Notes: generated from the letters alone by a model not told the origin. DNA of 64,000 nt from Niastella sp966211305 (GCA_966211305.1 CBIHPC010000004.1:25526-89525), one strand, 5' to 3'. Shown: positions 45,371 to 55,312, numbered from the stretch's first letter. Translations and numbers: made by a program.

Positions 45371-46423
45371 ATGATGGGCAGAATTTTCACAGAACGGCCA
45401 CCGTCCAGTACTTCGGTGTCTATTGATGAAAAGGTTGCTTTTTTAAAACAACCAGGGGTGTACCCATTTCCGGCAGGCAGTGTAGAAGCAAAAGAAACCC
45501 ATATGTCGTGGGTATTTCTGGCAAATGGCTTTGCCTATAAACTTAAAAAACCGGTTAAATTCCGTTTTCTGGATTTTAGCATACTTGAAGCAAGGTTTAG
45601 AAACTGTCGTGAAGAAGTTCGCCTGAACAGGAGACTGGCAAAGGATATTTATCTCGGTATAGTACCGCTTACTGTCGATGAAAAAGGCATGATGGCTTTA
45701 GGGAGAAAGGGTATTATAGTTGACTGGCTTGTGAAGATGATAAGAATACCGGAAACTAATATGCTTGATCACCTGATCAGACATATCATTGTCAAAAAAG
45801 CCATGGTGCAGCCGGCCGCTACATTGTTAATGGAATTTTATAATAGTTCGCAGTCTGTTATTTTAGAACCAGGCCGCTACCCGCATAAACTAAAAGGAGA
45901 GGTGTATACCCTTTACAGGGAACTGGTGAACCCCATGTATCAGCTGCCAATAGCATTGATTCAGCTACTTACAACCGGTTTGTTGCGTTTTCTTAACGAA
46001 AATGCACACCTGTTCGAAAAGCGGGTTACAGATGGAAAGATCATAGAAGCCCATGGCGACTTGCGGCCCGAACATATTTGCATCGCTCAGGAACCAGCCA
46101 TCATTGACTGCCTTGAATTTAACCGAAACCTGAGAATACTGGATATGGCGGATGAATTGGCATTCCTCGCTATGGAATGCGACATGTTGGGTAATTTTAT
46201 GGTCGGGGACTTCTTTTTTGAATCGTATGCTTCTTCTACTTCTGATCACATACCCTCAACACTCATTCTATTTTATAAAATAAAGCGTGCCTGTTTGCGG
46301 GCCTGTCTTGTTATAAGACATATACTGGAGCCAAAATATAAAGAGAACCCAAAATGGCTGTCAAAAGCCAATGGCTATCTGAAACTGGCGGGTCAATACC
46401 ATAAACAACTTATAGATATATAA
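45371..46423 (+). CDS. APH-like small-molecule kinase family protein
   Basis: 350 residues. The aminoglycoside-phosphotransferase fold is seen in AYKLKKPVKF (lysine), the catalytic loop EAHGDLRPEHICI and the metal-binding IDCLEFN. The C-terminal P-loop found in many relatives is absent. The mycobacterial relative Rv2004c, as I recall, belongs to the DosR regulon. The substrate is unknown; antibiotic resistance is not implied. It is co-transcribed with PRPP synthetase. Confidence 0.75.
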   Translation: MMGRIFTERPPSSTSVSIDEKVAFLKQPGVYPFPAGSVEAKETHMSWVFLANGFAYKLKKPVKFRFLDFSILEARFRNCREEVRLNRRLAKDIYLGIVPLTVDEKGMMALGRKGIIVDWLVKMIRIPETNMLDHLIRHIIVKKAMVQPAATLLMEFYNSSQSVILEPGRYPHKLKGEVYTLYRELVNPMYQLPIALIQLLTTGLLRFLNENAHLFEKRVTDGKIIEAHGDLRPEHICIAQEPAIIDCLEFNRNLRILDMADELAFLAMECDMLGNFMVGDFFFESYASSTSDHIPSTLILFYKIKRACLRACLVIRHILEPKYKENPKWLSKANGYLKLAGQYHKQLIDI

Positions 46424-46461
46424 AAAGATGCACCAGGTTGTTCTGTCTTTCCTTAGTCATT

Positions 46462-47595
46462 TTAGTAACGCGTAATTAAAGCTATGCGTGCATGGTCTTT
46501 TAACCTGTCATTTTCTACCATAACCACTTCGCCTTTCTTTTCCAGTACAATTTCTATAAGCTCATTAACCGCATCAGGGAGCACCCGGTGAGCTTTTTTA
46601 GGAGGATGCAGGTATAAGTGATATTCCTCTTCATTTATTATAAAACCGGGTAGAGAAAAATCCTTCTCTACCAGAAGTTTAAATCCCCGGCCTTCCTTTA
46701 CGGCTTTCCAAATCTCCTGAATGCCTGTAATACCAGGCCCTTCACCAATTTTTTCGTTGAAATCTCTTAACAGATCCTCTTTTTCGTTATCCAGATATAC
46801 CTTCATTTCGTTCCATGCCAGTTCACCAAGTTCATTAGCGGCGGCAAGAAAATAATTACCGGGTATATAACCTATTGTATTCTTCTCATGTTGTGTAATT
46901 TTCCTGAAATGAGCCAGGTTTTTTTCGGCGCCTGCAACTATCAATGGAGTTTGATTGCCAACATAACCGGTCAATAGGGCATCTGTTTGTCTGAAAAAAT
47001 TTTCAAATCTGATCTCCTCCAAAATTGATTTGTCTTTTTCAACCTCTTTTACAAAAGCATTTCCCCCATAAGAGCTTCCCCGTGCGGCCCTGTTATATTC
47101 ATATTCCGCTGTATTATTTTGCGGAAAACGGTCGTCGGTTATTTCAGTAACGTTATTTAAACGACCGTTGAAAAGTTTTGCCTCCTTTTCGCTCAGAAGC
47201 AAAACAGCATAAGGTCTGTTGTAATAAGCTTCATATAACAGATCTCTGATTTCAAATGAATTTCCAATAATTACCTTTTCCTTTACCGGAAATGAGAATT
47301 GCACCAGTTTTTTTACGCTTGCTGACACAAACAAACCAATCCCTTCTGTGTTTTTATTAAAATCTATATTCCGGAAAAGCTCATCGAGCGCCCTGAGATG
47401 GGAGTTTATGTTTTGGTCGCCATATTGATTCTTTAAATAATCGTTTGCCCGTTGAATGGCTTTTTCAAGGCGAACCTGGTCGGTTCTTCTTTCGGGTGAA
47501 AGCCTGTGTGTAGGCGAAATGACGGAAATGCAAATATCCCCTTTTTCTTTTTGCAGTACCGCCAGCTCTTCTTCCATATTTATTTCTTTTTTCAT
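46462..47595 (-). CDS. baeRF family 3 protein, copy 2
   Basis: 377 residues, homologous throughout to 10840-11970: DICISVISPTHRLSPERR, GIGLFVSASVKKLVQFSFPV, KIGEGPGITGIQEIWKAV and the final ALITRY. No GGQ motif. It follows USP4 by 91 nt on the same strand and is probably expressed from that boxed promoter. Two boxed copies in one window argue for a role in ribosome handling during arrest; this is inference from the family. Confidence 0.7.
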   Translation of the reverse strand: MKKEINMEEELAVLQKEKGDICISVISPTHRLSPERRTDQVRLEKAIQRANDYLKNQYGDQNINSHLRALDELFRNIDFNKNTEGIGLFVSASVKKLVQFSFPVKEKVIIGNSFEIRDLLYEAYYNRPYAVLLLSEKEAKLFNGRLNNVTEITDDRFPQNNTAEYEYNRAARGSSYGGNAFVKEVEKDKSILEEIRFENFFRQTDALLTGYVGNQTPLIVAGAEKNLAHFRKITQHEKNTIGYIPGNYFLAAANELGELAWNEMKVYLDNEKEDLLRDFNEKIGEGPGITGIQEIWKAVKEGRGFKLLVEKDFSLPGFIINEEEYHLYLHPPKKAHRVLPDAVNELIEIVLEKKGEVVMVENDRLKDHARIALITRY

Positions 47596-47686
47596 ACTAA
47601 TGAATTGAGGATGTAATGAATTCTTATTAAACTATCAATGTTGTTTTTGGCTTAAGATTTATTTTTTCTTCTGCAACGCGCGATAA

Positions 47687-48559
47687 TTATAATAAAGTCT
47701 CTTTTCTGGAAACCGGATGTTGTATTTTCCCGGTGTATTTATAGGGTAAGATCAGCAGTGGGACAGGAGTTTTAAAAACCAGGGCCCGTGTAATGCTTTT
47801 AAAAAATAACCTTTCCATCAGGCCATGTTTGTGGGCCAGCAATGCCAGCAAATTGATCTTGTATCCTGAAGTAAAGTCCTTCAATGCTTCCGGGACGTCC
47901 TTTCCCACAATGCATTCATAAATTGGGTCGAGCGTTCTTACCATTCTGCTGATTTTGAATGGCCGGTTTAAAACTTCATATGCTTCCTGAAACCGGTCTT
48001 TCACTATTCGAACGAGGTATAGCTTGGAGTGAAATCGTTCCCCTACGATACGTATCATGTCGAGCAGGCGGGCATCACTATCCGGGTCTACATCGCCATC
48101 ATTGGCCAGAGCGATGGTTGAAATACCCGTATAAGTAGTGTTCTCGGGTACAACGATCATGGGAACAACCAGGTTGTTGACCAGTTTTGTGACCGTACTG
48201 CCAAAAATCTGACGTATTGTGGTGTCTTCCTTTTTCATGCCGGTAATTATAATATCTGCTCCCTTTTCATATACGGCTTTGGGAATGACCTTGTCAGGTA
48301 TACCCTGTTTAAAAAAAAGTTCAATTGGAACGTCATTACCTTTACCAAGCAATTTCTTTTCTTTTTCAAGTTGGCGTTTAATCCGCACCGCCATTTCTTC
48401 CATGTTAAGAACCGGTATTTCTGAAACAGGAATGGATTCCAGCTGAAAAGCGTTAAATAAAATTATCCGGGCATTGAAAGCCCTGGCTAATTCAACAGCA
48501 TATAAAGACGCATTATGAGCAGCATTGGAAAAGTCGGTGGCAACCAGAATGGTTTTCAT
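47687..48559 (-). CDS. Universal stress protein, tandem Usp domains (USP4)
   Basis: 290 residues, MKTILVATDFSNAAHNAS. The first domain retains a nucleotide-type loop, ITGMKKEDTTIRQIFGST, unlike the other three USPs here, so it may bind ATP. The second domain (TIALANDGDVDPDSD) is degenerate. It is transcribed leftwards with baeRF3 copy 2 from a tandem-box promoter. Confidence 0.85.
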   Translation of the reverse strand: MKTILVATDFSNAAHNASLYAVELARAFNARIILFNAFQLESIPVSEIPVLNMEEMAVRIKRQLEKEKKLLGKGNDVPIELFFKQGIPDKVIPKAVYEKGADIIITGMKKEDTTIRQIFGSTVTKLVNNLVVPMIVVPENTTYTGISTIALANDGDVDPDSDARLLDMIRIVGERFHSKLYLVRIVKDRFQEAYEVLNRPFKISRMVRTLDPIYECIVGKDVPEALKDFTSGYKINLLALLAHKHGLMERLFFKSITRALVFKTPVPLLILPYKYTGKIQHPVSRKETLL

Positions 48560-48572
48560 GATCTGTTTTATT

Positions 48573-48638
48573 TAAAGCTACCTGTTATTACAGAGCGTTT
48601 TCAATGATAGGCCTCATTGGCATTTATGATTGACCTCA
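48573..48638 (-). promoter_or_regulatory. Tandem-box promoter of USP4-baeRF3
   Basis: TGATAGGCCTCA (48605-48616) and TGATTGACCTCA (48627-48638) are full boxes 22 bp apart. On the minus strand TAGCTTTA (48573-48580) begins 24 nt after the proximal box; the same -7 is used before baeRF3 copy 1. The start codon is 13 nt further. Confidence 0.8.
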
Positions 48639-48676
48639 TAAACGATGATTACTAAACAACGACATCGCAGCACCGG

Positions 48677-49351
48677 CTATTCCCCCGTGTTCTGAATGTC
48701 GGCCTGCTGGTTCATGATACTTTTTTCAGCCTCCCATCTTTCCATAAATGCCAGCACTTGTTGATCGGTAAGATTATAAAATGATTCGTAGGCCTGCGAC
48801 ACCGCATAAAAAAAACCGGGTGTTTCAAGAATAACTACTTCGTCTGCTTCTTTCAACAATTCTTTTTCAATTTTTTCGGAAGAAACGGGCGCTGCTACCA
48901 CAATTTTTCCGGCTTCCTTATTTTTACACATCTTTATGGCAGCAAAAATAGTAGCACCGGTAGCAATGCCGTCATCAACAATAATTACGGTTTTATTTTT
49001 TATATCCGGCAATGGCTCACCTTTTCTGAGAATTTGTTTTCGGCGCGCGATTTCCTGCTGTTGTTGTTCCTCTACCGTATCGATCGCTTCCTGTGAAATT
49101 TTTACTTCGGCAAACGGATTATAGTAAACAGTTCCATCTTCAGCCATTGCCCCAAATGCATATTCCGGATTATAAGGATGCCCCAGCTTTCGCACAATCA
49201 AAAGGGCAAATCCGGCATTGAGAAAGTGGGCAACATAATAGGCAGTTTCAGCGCCTCCCCGCGGAATGCCCAATACCATAACTTTTTCTCCCCTGTATTT
49301 TTCAAGTGCTTTGGCTAACTGCAAAGCAGCTTCTTTTCGGTTGGCAAACAT
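48677..49351 (-). CDS. Phosphoribosyltransferase family protein
   Basis: 224 residues: FANRKEAALQLAKALEKYRG and VLGIPRGGAETAYYVAHFL at the N terminus, and the PRPP-binding loop VIIVDDGIATGATIFAAIK. It belongs to the 'predicted phosphoribosyltransferase' group, which includes the DosR-regulated Rv0571c as I recall. The substrate is unknown. It follows the lipoprotein gene by 54 nt and probably shares its boxed promoter. Confidence 0.85.
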   Translation of the reverse strand: MFANRKEAALQLAKALEKYRGEKVMVLGIPRGGAETAYYVAHFLNAGFALLIVRKLGHPYNPEYAFGAMAEDGTVYYNPFAEVKISQEAIDTVEEQQQQEIARRKQILRKGEPLPDIKNKTVIIVDDGIATGATIFAAIKMCKNKEAGKIVVAAPVSSEKIEKELLKEADEVVILETPGFFYAVSQAYESFYNLTDQQVLAFMERWEAEKSIMNQQADIQNTGE

Positions 49352-49405
49352 GGTACAATAGTTTAGTGTACTTAATAAAAGTTACCTGCCTGGTACTGAT
49401 GAAGG

Positions 49406-50056
49406 CTAACGCCCATCCTTCGCCAACAGATCCTTTTTGTTTAAGACATGGCTTTTAACCATATCTTTTACGATCAGTTTGCCGTATTCATGCGCGAGGC
49501 TTTCCGATGAACCCGGATCAAATGATTCGGTTTGTATAGAATAGATCAATTCCTTACTGGCAACATCAAAAAGATTGCTTTCCCAGAAGTATTTCGTATT
49601 GAAGACATAGTAGCCAGGCGAATAAACACGATTATAAATTGTATTATAATAGCCCCAGAAATGCCTGTAGGTATTAACATAAGGGGAGTAATATAAATGA
49701 CCCGGTATGTAATACCTCTCTTTTTCTTTATCAAGTAATACGATGGTTATAACAGCATCGAAGCCGCTATGCTGAATTTTTTCCAGAACAGACTCTTCGC
49801 TCATCTGCCTGAAAGCCTTTGGCCCGTATTCGTTCAGTGACGATACCGCATGGTAACCCCGGTTCTTTAAATCGCCAGTAAGATGGTCTTCCATCTTTTG
49901 TTTGGTTGACAGATCAGTTTCTCCGCTAATGGCGATAACGAGTATTTTATTATAATTTTTTGAAGGAATACCTGATTTCCATGAATGGGTAACCCGCGAG
50001 GAGGAGCAGCCAGCCAGAAATAGCAGGCCGGCAGCCAATAATTTAAATATATTCAT
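49406..50056 (-). CDS. DUF4136-like lipoprotein
   Basis: 216 residues with a lipoprotein signal (LLAAGLLFLAGCSSS, lipobox Cys16). The mature part has a Tyr-rich segment (PGHLYYSPYVNTYRHFWGYY) and the ending KLIVKDMVKSHVLNKKDLL. It is anchored to the periplasmic side of a membrane. The function is unknown. Boxed promoter upstream; phosphoribosyltransferase gene downstream. Confidence 0.75.
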   Translation of the reverse strand: MNIFKLLAAGLLFLAGCSSSRVTHSWKSGIPSKNYNKILVIAISGETDLSTKQKMEDHLTGDLKNRGYHAVSSLNEYGPKAFRQMSEESVLEKIQHSGFDAVITIVLLDKEKERYYIPGHLYYSPYVNTYRHFWGYYNTIYNRVYSPGYYVFNTKYFWESNLFDVASKELIYSIQTESFDPGSSESLAHEYGKLIVKDMVKSHVLNKKDLLAKDGR

Positions 50057-50075
50057 AATCCTGCTTTTTGTATAA

Positions 50076-50140
50076 GCAATTTACCATTGTAAGGAGTGAG
50101 AATCGATGATGGCGGTCAATGGCGCATGAAACAATAATCA
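50076..50140 (-). promoter_or_regulatory. Boxed promoter of the lipoprotein-phosphoribosyltransferase operon
   Basis: TGATGGCGGTCA (50107-50118), identical to the box of the first hsp20 operon, is followed on the minus strand after 23 nt by TAAATTGC (50076-50083), also identical. AAACAATAATCA (50129-50140), 22 bp upstream, keeps four of six core bases. Confidence 0.7.
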
Positions 50141-50260
50141 CCTTAAACGGGTTCAATGGTGCCGGCAACCAGGTTGTGGATGAATGGCAGCACATATGCT
50201 ACTTTTTCTCAGTTAAACAAAAGGCCTGCAATAATTTACACCACGGTTCATAAAAATTAA

Positions 50261-50303
50261 TGACGCCGGTCAGGCATAATGCTGATTACTGGCGGTATAC
50301 GTT
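50261..50303 (+). promoter_or_regulatory. Weak Crp-type box before the small lipoprotein gene
   Basis: TGACGCCGGTCA (50261-50272) is followed after 23 nt by TATACGTT (50296-50303), which matches the -7 only at TA. The gene start is 67 nt further. Another -7 candidate with TATTTG lies nearer the gene. Confidence 0.35.
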
Positions 50304-50370
50304 AGAGGTCAGCCTAATTGAAGTATCATCATGGTTTAATATTTGCAGTGTGCTATATAAAATAAATGTG

Positions 50371-50814
50371 ATGAAATCAATACATTTTTACAAAAAGGTT
50401 AAAGTCATTTATAGTGTTGCACTGGCAGCTATGATCTTTGTATTAGTTGAATCCTGTACCCGAAAAATCCACTTTACCACTTCTAATATTGTTCCCGCAG
50501 CCCAGGGAACTGTTAAAATGAAGAAAGATGATAATAATAACTACTCTATTCAAATTAATGTAAAAAACCTGGCTACTCCTGCGCGCCTGCAACCGCCAAA
50601 GTCGGTTTACGTTGTTTGGGCCGAAACAGCAGGAAAAAGTGCACAAAACCTTGGACAATTGAAAACTTCGAGTGGTATGTTCTCGAAGGCCCTCAAAGCC
50701 TCATTAAACGCGATATCTTCATTTAAACCAACACGCATATTTATAACTGCGGAAGACAGGTCTGATATCGAGTATCCGGGTTCATATACCATATTAAATA
50801 CCACATCGTTCTAA
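50371..50814 (+). CDS. Small lipoprotein of unknown function
   Basis: 147 residues from the ATG at 50371 (MKSIHFYKKVKVIYSVALAA); an upstream in-frame start at 50260 would bury the signal sequence. A hydrophobic segment ends at VLVESC, a possible lipobox. The mature part contains IQINVKNLATPARLQPPKSV and VYVVWAETAG, suggesting a beta-sandwich. No family is recognised. Confidence 0.65.
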   Translation: MKSIHFYKKVKVIYSVALAAMIFVLVESCTRKIHFTTSNIVPAAQGTVKMKKDDNNNYSIQINVKNLATPARLQPPKSVYVVWAETAGKSAQNLGQLKTSSGMFSKALKASLNAISSFKPTRIFITAEDRSDIEYPGSYTILNTTSF

Positions 50815-50939
50815 TGGTGTAGGCCCACATCAGTTAATTCAGTATTACCCGATCTGAGTATATTATTTCTCGTACCGTCAGAAGGCTATTCAGGTCAATA
50901 GATTAAATGACTTGCAAAGAATGGTCGTATACTTTATTT

Positions 50940-51071
50940 TCCCTGTTGAAGATGTTGACGCCTGTTTCTTGCCATTGGAATGATGTTACTTTTACATAAA
51001 CAATTACCCTCACTTTCGACATACAAAATATCATTGATCGATAACCGCACCGTAGCATACCCCGCATCGCT
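50940..51071 (-). pseudogene. Remnant of a LytTR DNA-binding domain
   Basis: The minus strand reads YATVRLSINDILYVESEGN, the start of a LytTR domain, then shifts frame to YVKVTSFQW and loses similarity. Neither the receiver nor the rest of the LytTR domain is present. It lies next to, and partly under, the boxed promoter of the following gene. Confidence 0.55.
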
Positions 51072-51073
51072 AC

Positions 51074-51118
51074 TGTGATCTTTATCACAATGCCCTGGCC
51101 GCGCTATCGCTAACTTCA
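51074..51118 (+). promoter_or_regulatory. CRP-like palindrome and -7 element before a small membrane protein
   Basis: TGTGATCTTTATCACA (51074-51089) is a 16-bp site with the classic CRP half-sites. Its core TGATCTTTATCA is followed after 23 nt by TAACTTCA (51111-51118). No second box 22 bp upstream. Confidence 0.6.
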
Positions 51119-51143
51119 CGGCATACATCAAAAACGATCTACA

Positions 51144-51347
51144 TTGAATAAAGATGAAAAACTGATCACCTGGTTCAGCAGGCTGCTGCGTTGGTTGCTG
51201 GGGGCATTTTTTATAGGGGCAGGCATCGTATATGTCCATAAGGGAGGCTGGCCCGCTATTTTGTTTGGAGCACTGATACTGGTTACCGGCTTCTTCAAAC
51301 CCAAAAGACGCATAGGTGAATGCAGGATCGATCAGGTTCATAAATAA
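51144..51347 (+). CDS. Small two-helix membrane protein
   Basis: 67 residues beginning at a TTG codon (MNKDEKLITWFSRLLRW); no ATG is available in frame. A GxxxG-rich helix pair (LLGAFFIGAGIVYVHKGGWP, ILFGALILVTGFF) resembles DUF2892-type proteins, but the cysteine motif is absent apart from one Cys near the end. Boxed promoter 26 nt upstream. Confidence 0.55.
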   Translation: MNKDEKLITWFSRLLRWLLGAFFIGAGIVYVHKGGWPAILFGALILVTGFFKPKRRIGECRIDQVHK

Positions 51348-51452
51348 TGCCGGGACGGCCGGACAGATGCCGCCTAATGGCCGGTTGACCGCGAAGTGAA
51401 TGCCACCATGCGGCATGAGGAGTGGCAGGCAATAACACAACGTGTTTTAATG

Positions 51453-54311
51453 TTAATTCCTGATAAGCTTCAATACCACTTTTTCAGTTCCCTGCACAAT
51501 TTCTGCATAGTAGATACCCGGCGCGAAACGATAGCCGGTTTGTATAGCGCCACTTGCGGCAAGACCGGTTCTTTTTTCTACCAACCTCCCAATAGCATCT
51601 GTAATGGTAATATTTACCGGCTTATCGACGCCGTTCCATTGCAGGTTAATAAATTCAGTAAAAGCATTGGGGAACGCTTTTACATTTAGTTTAGCAGATG
51701 CGGCTTCCGCAACAGCGGTATTTTGCCGTTCGGGAGTGGTGGACGACCTGGTTAACACAGGCATTTGTTCGTATCTGATAGTAGCAAAGTCGTAATCGGT
51801 TCCGTTGCCAGTGCTGCCTCCCGTTACATACACGTTGCCGGATGCATCCAATGCGATGCCGGTTGCATCATCATCATGATGACCCGGGCCATCATACCTG
51901 ATCGACCATTGCTCAACACCGGATGGGTTGTATTTAATGGTGGCATAGTCGCCACCACTTCCCCCCGTTACATATACATTTCCGAAGTCATCCAGGTCAA
52001 TCGCTCTTGCTAAATCAAAAGAGTTACCCAAACCATCGTACTTTGCTACCCATTGCTGCACGCCCGCGGAATTGTACTTAACGGTGGCGTAGTCGCCCTG
52101 GCTTCCTCCGGTGACATATACGTTACCAGAGGCATCTACAGCTATGTCGGTGGCAAAGTTTATACCCGGTTCTTCGAACCTGGCCACCCATGCTGCATTG
52201 TATTTAATAGTGGCATAATCATAGTCGGTACCTGAGCCAAAGCTCCGTCCGGTAATATATACATTTCCCAATGCATCCAGTGTAAGGGCTGCGGGTTCAT
52301 CTATATAATTACCCGGGCCGTTGTATAAAGCAACAAACACCCCATTACCATTGGCATCATACTTAATGGTGGCGTAATCTCCGCCACTTGCCCCGGTGAC
52401 ATACACATTCCCGTTTATATCCACAGCAATAGCAGTCGCCTTCTGATCGGCTGCACTTGTATTGCCGGTATACCTTCTTACCCATTTTACAACCCCGTTA
52501 CAGTCATACTTAATGGTGGCATAATCAGTGGCGGTTCCAATACCGATGCTTGAGCCCGTTACGTATACATTGCCCCTCTTGTCCACAGCAATGGCAGTTG
52601 CCTCATCTATATTATTTGCAGGGCCGTTATACGTTTTTTTCCACCTGGTATTGCCATCTTTGTCATATTTAATGGTCAGGTAGTCGTCACCGGTGCCCTT
52701 ACCGGTACTTGTTCCTGTTACATATACATTGCCATCTGCATCGATTGTAACAGCCTTAGCCTGATCTACGCCCGGGCCATTATATGTTTTTTTCCACTCC
52801 CTCTGACCGTTTTTATCATACTTAAAGGTAGCATAATCCAAACCGGTATTCTTGCTGGTTATCTCACCCGTTACATGCACGTTGCCATATTTGTCTACTG
52901 CAATAGCGGTTGCAACGTCGCGGCCGCCGCCGCCGGGGCCATCGTATCTTTGCACCCATTTTTGTACACCATTTGCGTTGTACTTAATGGTGGCAAAGTC
53001 GCCTTTAAACGGATCTGTATTTCCTGTAATATACACATTGCCTTTATTATCAAGGCCTATGGCATTCGCAGCATCGTTTCCTTGTTCATATAAAGCCATC
53101 CATTGCCGAACGCCATTTGTGTTGTATTTGATGGTAACGAAGTTTATATGCCCGATCCACATCAACCCTGTTATATACACATTACCTGCTTGGTCCAATG
53201 CCAGGTCATTTACCGCCGCGTCATCATTTTGCGGACTCATTTCAGTTACCGCCCACTGCTCAATACCTGATGCATTATATTTTATCGTAGCAAATCCCCA
53301 TGCATAACCTACATCCGGACCCTGATCCACCCCTGTTATGTATACATTACCATCGCCATTTACCGCTATTCCCTTCGCTTCGCTGGCGCGGTTATAATTT
53401 ACAGCCCATTGCTGTTGGCCCCCTCCATTGTATTTGATGGTAACTATGTTGGTATAGTTCAGGTCGTCTTCTTCATCTCTTAAAACGGTGATTTGTCCGG
53501 TCACATACACGTTGCCCTTGTCGTCCAGAGCAAGAGCGCCTGCGCGGTCTGCACCATTAATTGGTCCGTTATAGTTTTTTATCCATTTTGTATTTCCCAC
53601 TTCGTCATACTTAATGGTGGTAATGTCACGCCCCGTGCCAATACCAGTACTGTATCCACTTACATATACATTCCCCCCGGCATCAACAGCAATGGCAACT
53701 GCCTGGTCACTACTATTGCCAGAACCGTTAAACCTTCTTATCCATTTAGTATCTCCATCATCGTCGTACTTAATAGTTGTAAAGTCCCGGCCGGTTCCAC
53801 TGCCGGTACTGTACCCGGTTACATATACATTGCCTCTTCGATCAACTGCAATTGCGGTTGCTTCATCCATGTCATTGCCCGGGCCACTAAATCTTTTTAC
53901 CCACTTTTTATCTCCATCGTCATCGTATTTAACGGTTGCAAAGTCTCTGCCGGTTCCGCTTCCAACGCTCCATCCTGTTACATATACATTGCCTTTGTGG
54001 TCTGTTAAGACGGCAACTGCCTCGTCCTCACCATTGCCAGTGCCGTTATACCTTTTTTCCCATTCTTTATCACCATCATCGTCATACCTGATCGTTGTAT
54101 AGTCAGCATTCGTTCCCTTGCCCTGGCTCCTTCCTGTTACATACACATTACCCTTGTGGTCTACCGCCAGGTCATTGGCTGCGTCGGAAGAATTAGGATC
54201 GCCGTTTTGCCTTTTTACCCATTTTTCGGTAACCTGCTAAAAGCAGATAGCCTGCTTAATAAGAAAATATTAAAACAGTAACGGCCGTACGAAATGTAGC
54301 ATCTTCCGCAT
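51453..54311 (-). pseudogene. SBBP-repeat secreted protein with type IX sorting tail and two nonsense codons
   Basis: From 54237 downwards the frame is open: sixteen repeats of about 50 residues with the core GNVYVTG, each a beta-propeller blade of the SBBP type. The C-terminal 75 residues form a type IX secretion (Por) sorting domain (FPNAFTEFINLQWNG and on to VVLKLIRN). Upstream in the same frame, an ATG at 54311 starts a signal peptide (MRKMLHFVRPLLF) that is broken by TAA at 54270-54272 and TAG at 54237-54239, the latter just where an FAQ cleavage site would be. Either the gene is dead or it starts elsewhere. Internal ATGs would give a protein without export signal. Confidence 0.75.
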
Positions 54312-54488
54312 AAGTAAAGTTTTTAAGATTTAATAATAATGGAATTAACTACCGGTTTATATCACTCTGAGAAATCAAACAACCTTCCGGTACAGTAGCG
54401 GGCAACAGGACAGTTTCCAGCGGAGACAGGGAGATATTGGAATAATATACACCTATGAAGTTTAAATTAACGGCAGAGCAGAAACTTT

Positions 54489-54532
54489 ACAAAGTACGGT
54501 TATTACCGCCATCTATTCAATGAGCGCCATCA
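54489..54532 (-). promoter_or_regulatory. Crp-type box facing the SBBP gene
   Basis: TGAGCGCCATCA (54521-54532) is followed on the minus strand after 24 nt by TACTTTGT (54489-54496), a TAnnTTG variant. The decayed SBBP gene is the first gene downstream, 178 nt away. Confidence 0.45.
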
Positions 54533-54835
54533 GCTTTTGTGGTTTGGCATTTTCAAAATCATTTTCGCTGATCATATGCCTTACACCTGTTTAAATCCAA
54601 CTTACTGATGTAAATCATTGATCACTATGACGCCCATCTTTTTTTCAGGGCACCCCGGCATAGCATCTTTACATAAGTTCTGTATTATCTTGAATGCATC
54701 CAACAGAAGCGTATACCAAATGGATTTACATTCGGAATTGCATTATAATAAACCAGACCCGGCCAATCCTTTCTTTGTGGCATTTTAGGGAAGGAGGGGA
54801 AGCTGGTTATTGACTGCCCGCGGTAAGGAAATAAT
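54533..54835. other. Intergenic stretch
   Basis: Contains a TGA-N6-TCA match TGATGTAAATCA (54606-54617), identical in sequence to the core before the YeeE pair, but without a -7 at 23-24 nt on either strand. Downstream of the PNPOx gene an open stretch on the minus strand (54685-54876) has no recognisable homology. Nothing else seen. Confidence 0.35.
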
Positions 54836-55312
54836 TCACCCAAATCCATAAATGGATGTAACAGTGTTTGTTTCAAACCGGCCGGTTTTCTTTTCCAACT
54901 TTATACGGAATAAAATTCCTTTAATGGTATTAATGTCATTTACGGGAAAAGGCCATTGTGGAGAAAGATGAGTGGTTTCACTACTGATTAGCGGCAAAAC
55001 ACGATCAACCAATAGCTGCAATCCTGCTTTACGCTGCGCCTGATCGGTCACTTCTTCAAATTTACCCCAGGCGATCACACTCTTCCAGTTCGCCATATCT
55101 TTCATTTCTTCCACTTCAAAGCAAACATCGGGATTCTGCCGCATAACGTCAATCTTCATCCCCTTGCCGGTATGCCCATATACATAGATACCATCATATG
55201 CATAACTTATTGGCACTATATAAGTAACGCCGCCAGAGCTGCAACCAATACGCCCCAGTATCTGCCGCATCAGCACCTCTTCAATCTGTTTATCATCCAA
55301 AGAACCAAACAT
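54836..55312 (-). CDS. Pyridoxamine 5'-phosphate oxidase-fold flavoprotein
   Basis: 158 residues with the split-barrel pattern of NimA-like PNPOx proteins: GRIGCSSGGVTYIVPISYAY, IYVYGHTGKGMKIDVMRQNP, and VCFEVEEMKDMANWKSVIAW. Such proteins bind FMN or F420-like cofactors and reduce small molecules; some modify nitroimidazoles. Function here is unknown. No Crp-type box directly upstream. Confidence 0.8.
   Translation of the reverse strand: MFGSLDDKQIEEVLMRQILGRIGCSSGGVTYIVPISYAYDGIYVYGHTGKGMKIDVMRQNPDVCFEVEEMKDMANWKSVIAWGKFEEVTDQAQRKAGLQLLVDRVLPLISSETTHLSPQWPFPVNDINTIKGILFRIKLEKKTGRFETNTVTSIYGFG

Noticed and set aside
50934..51440. 168-codon minus-strand open frame
   Set aside because: Only a short LytTR-like piece is meaningful; the rest is antisense to the small membrane protein gene and has no pattern.
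52852..54102. Long plus-strand open frames opposite the SBBP gene
   Set aside because: They are shadows created by the repeated codons of the SBBP gene; their peptides are low-complexity mirror images.
51783..54190. CRISPR-like periodic DNA repeats
   Set aside because: The periodicity of about 150-200 bp comes from protein repeats in one reading frame; repeats are degenerate and there are no spacers.
24016..54311. Stop-codon recoding to explain in-frame TAA and TAG in cusA and the SBBP gene
   Set aside because: All intact genes here use TAA, TAG and TGA as normal stops, and the affected genes lie among obvious remnants, so decay is simpler.
54685..54876. 63-codon minus-strand frame next to the PNPOx gene
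   Set aside because: Overlaps the end of that gene in another frame and shows no recognisable family.
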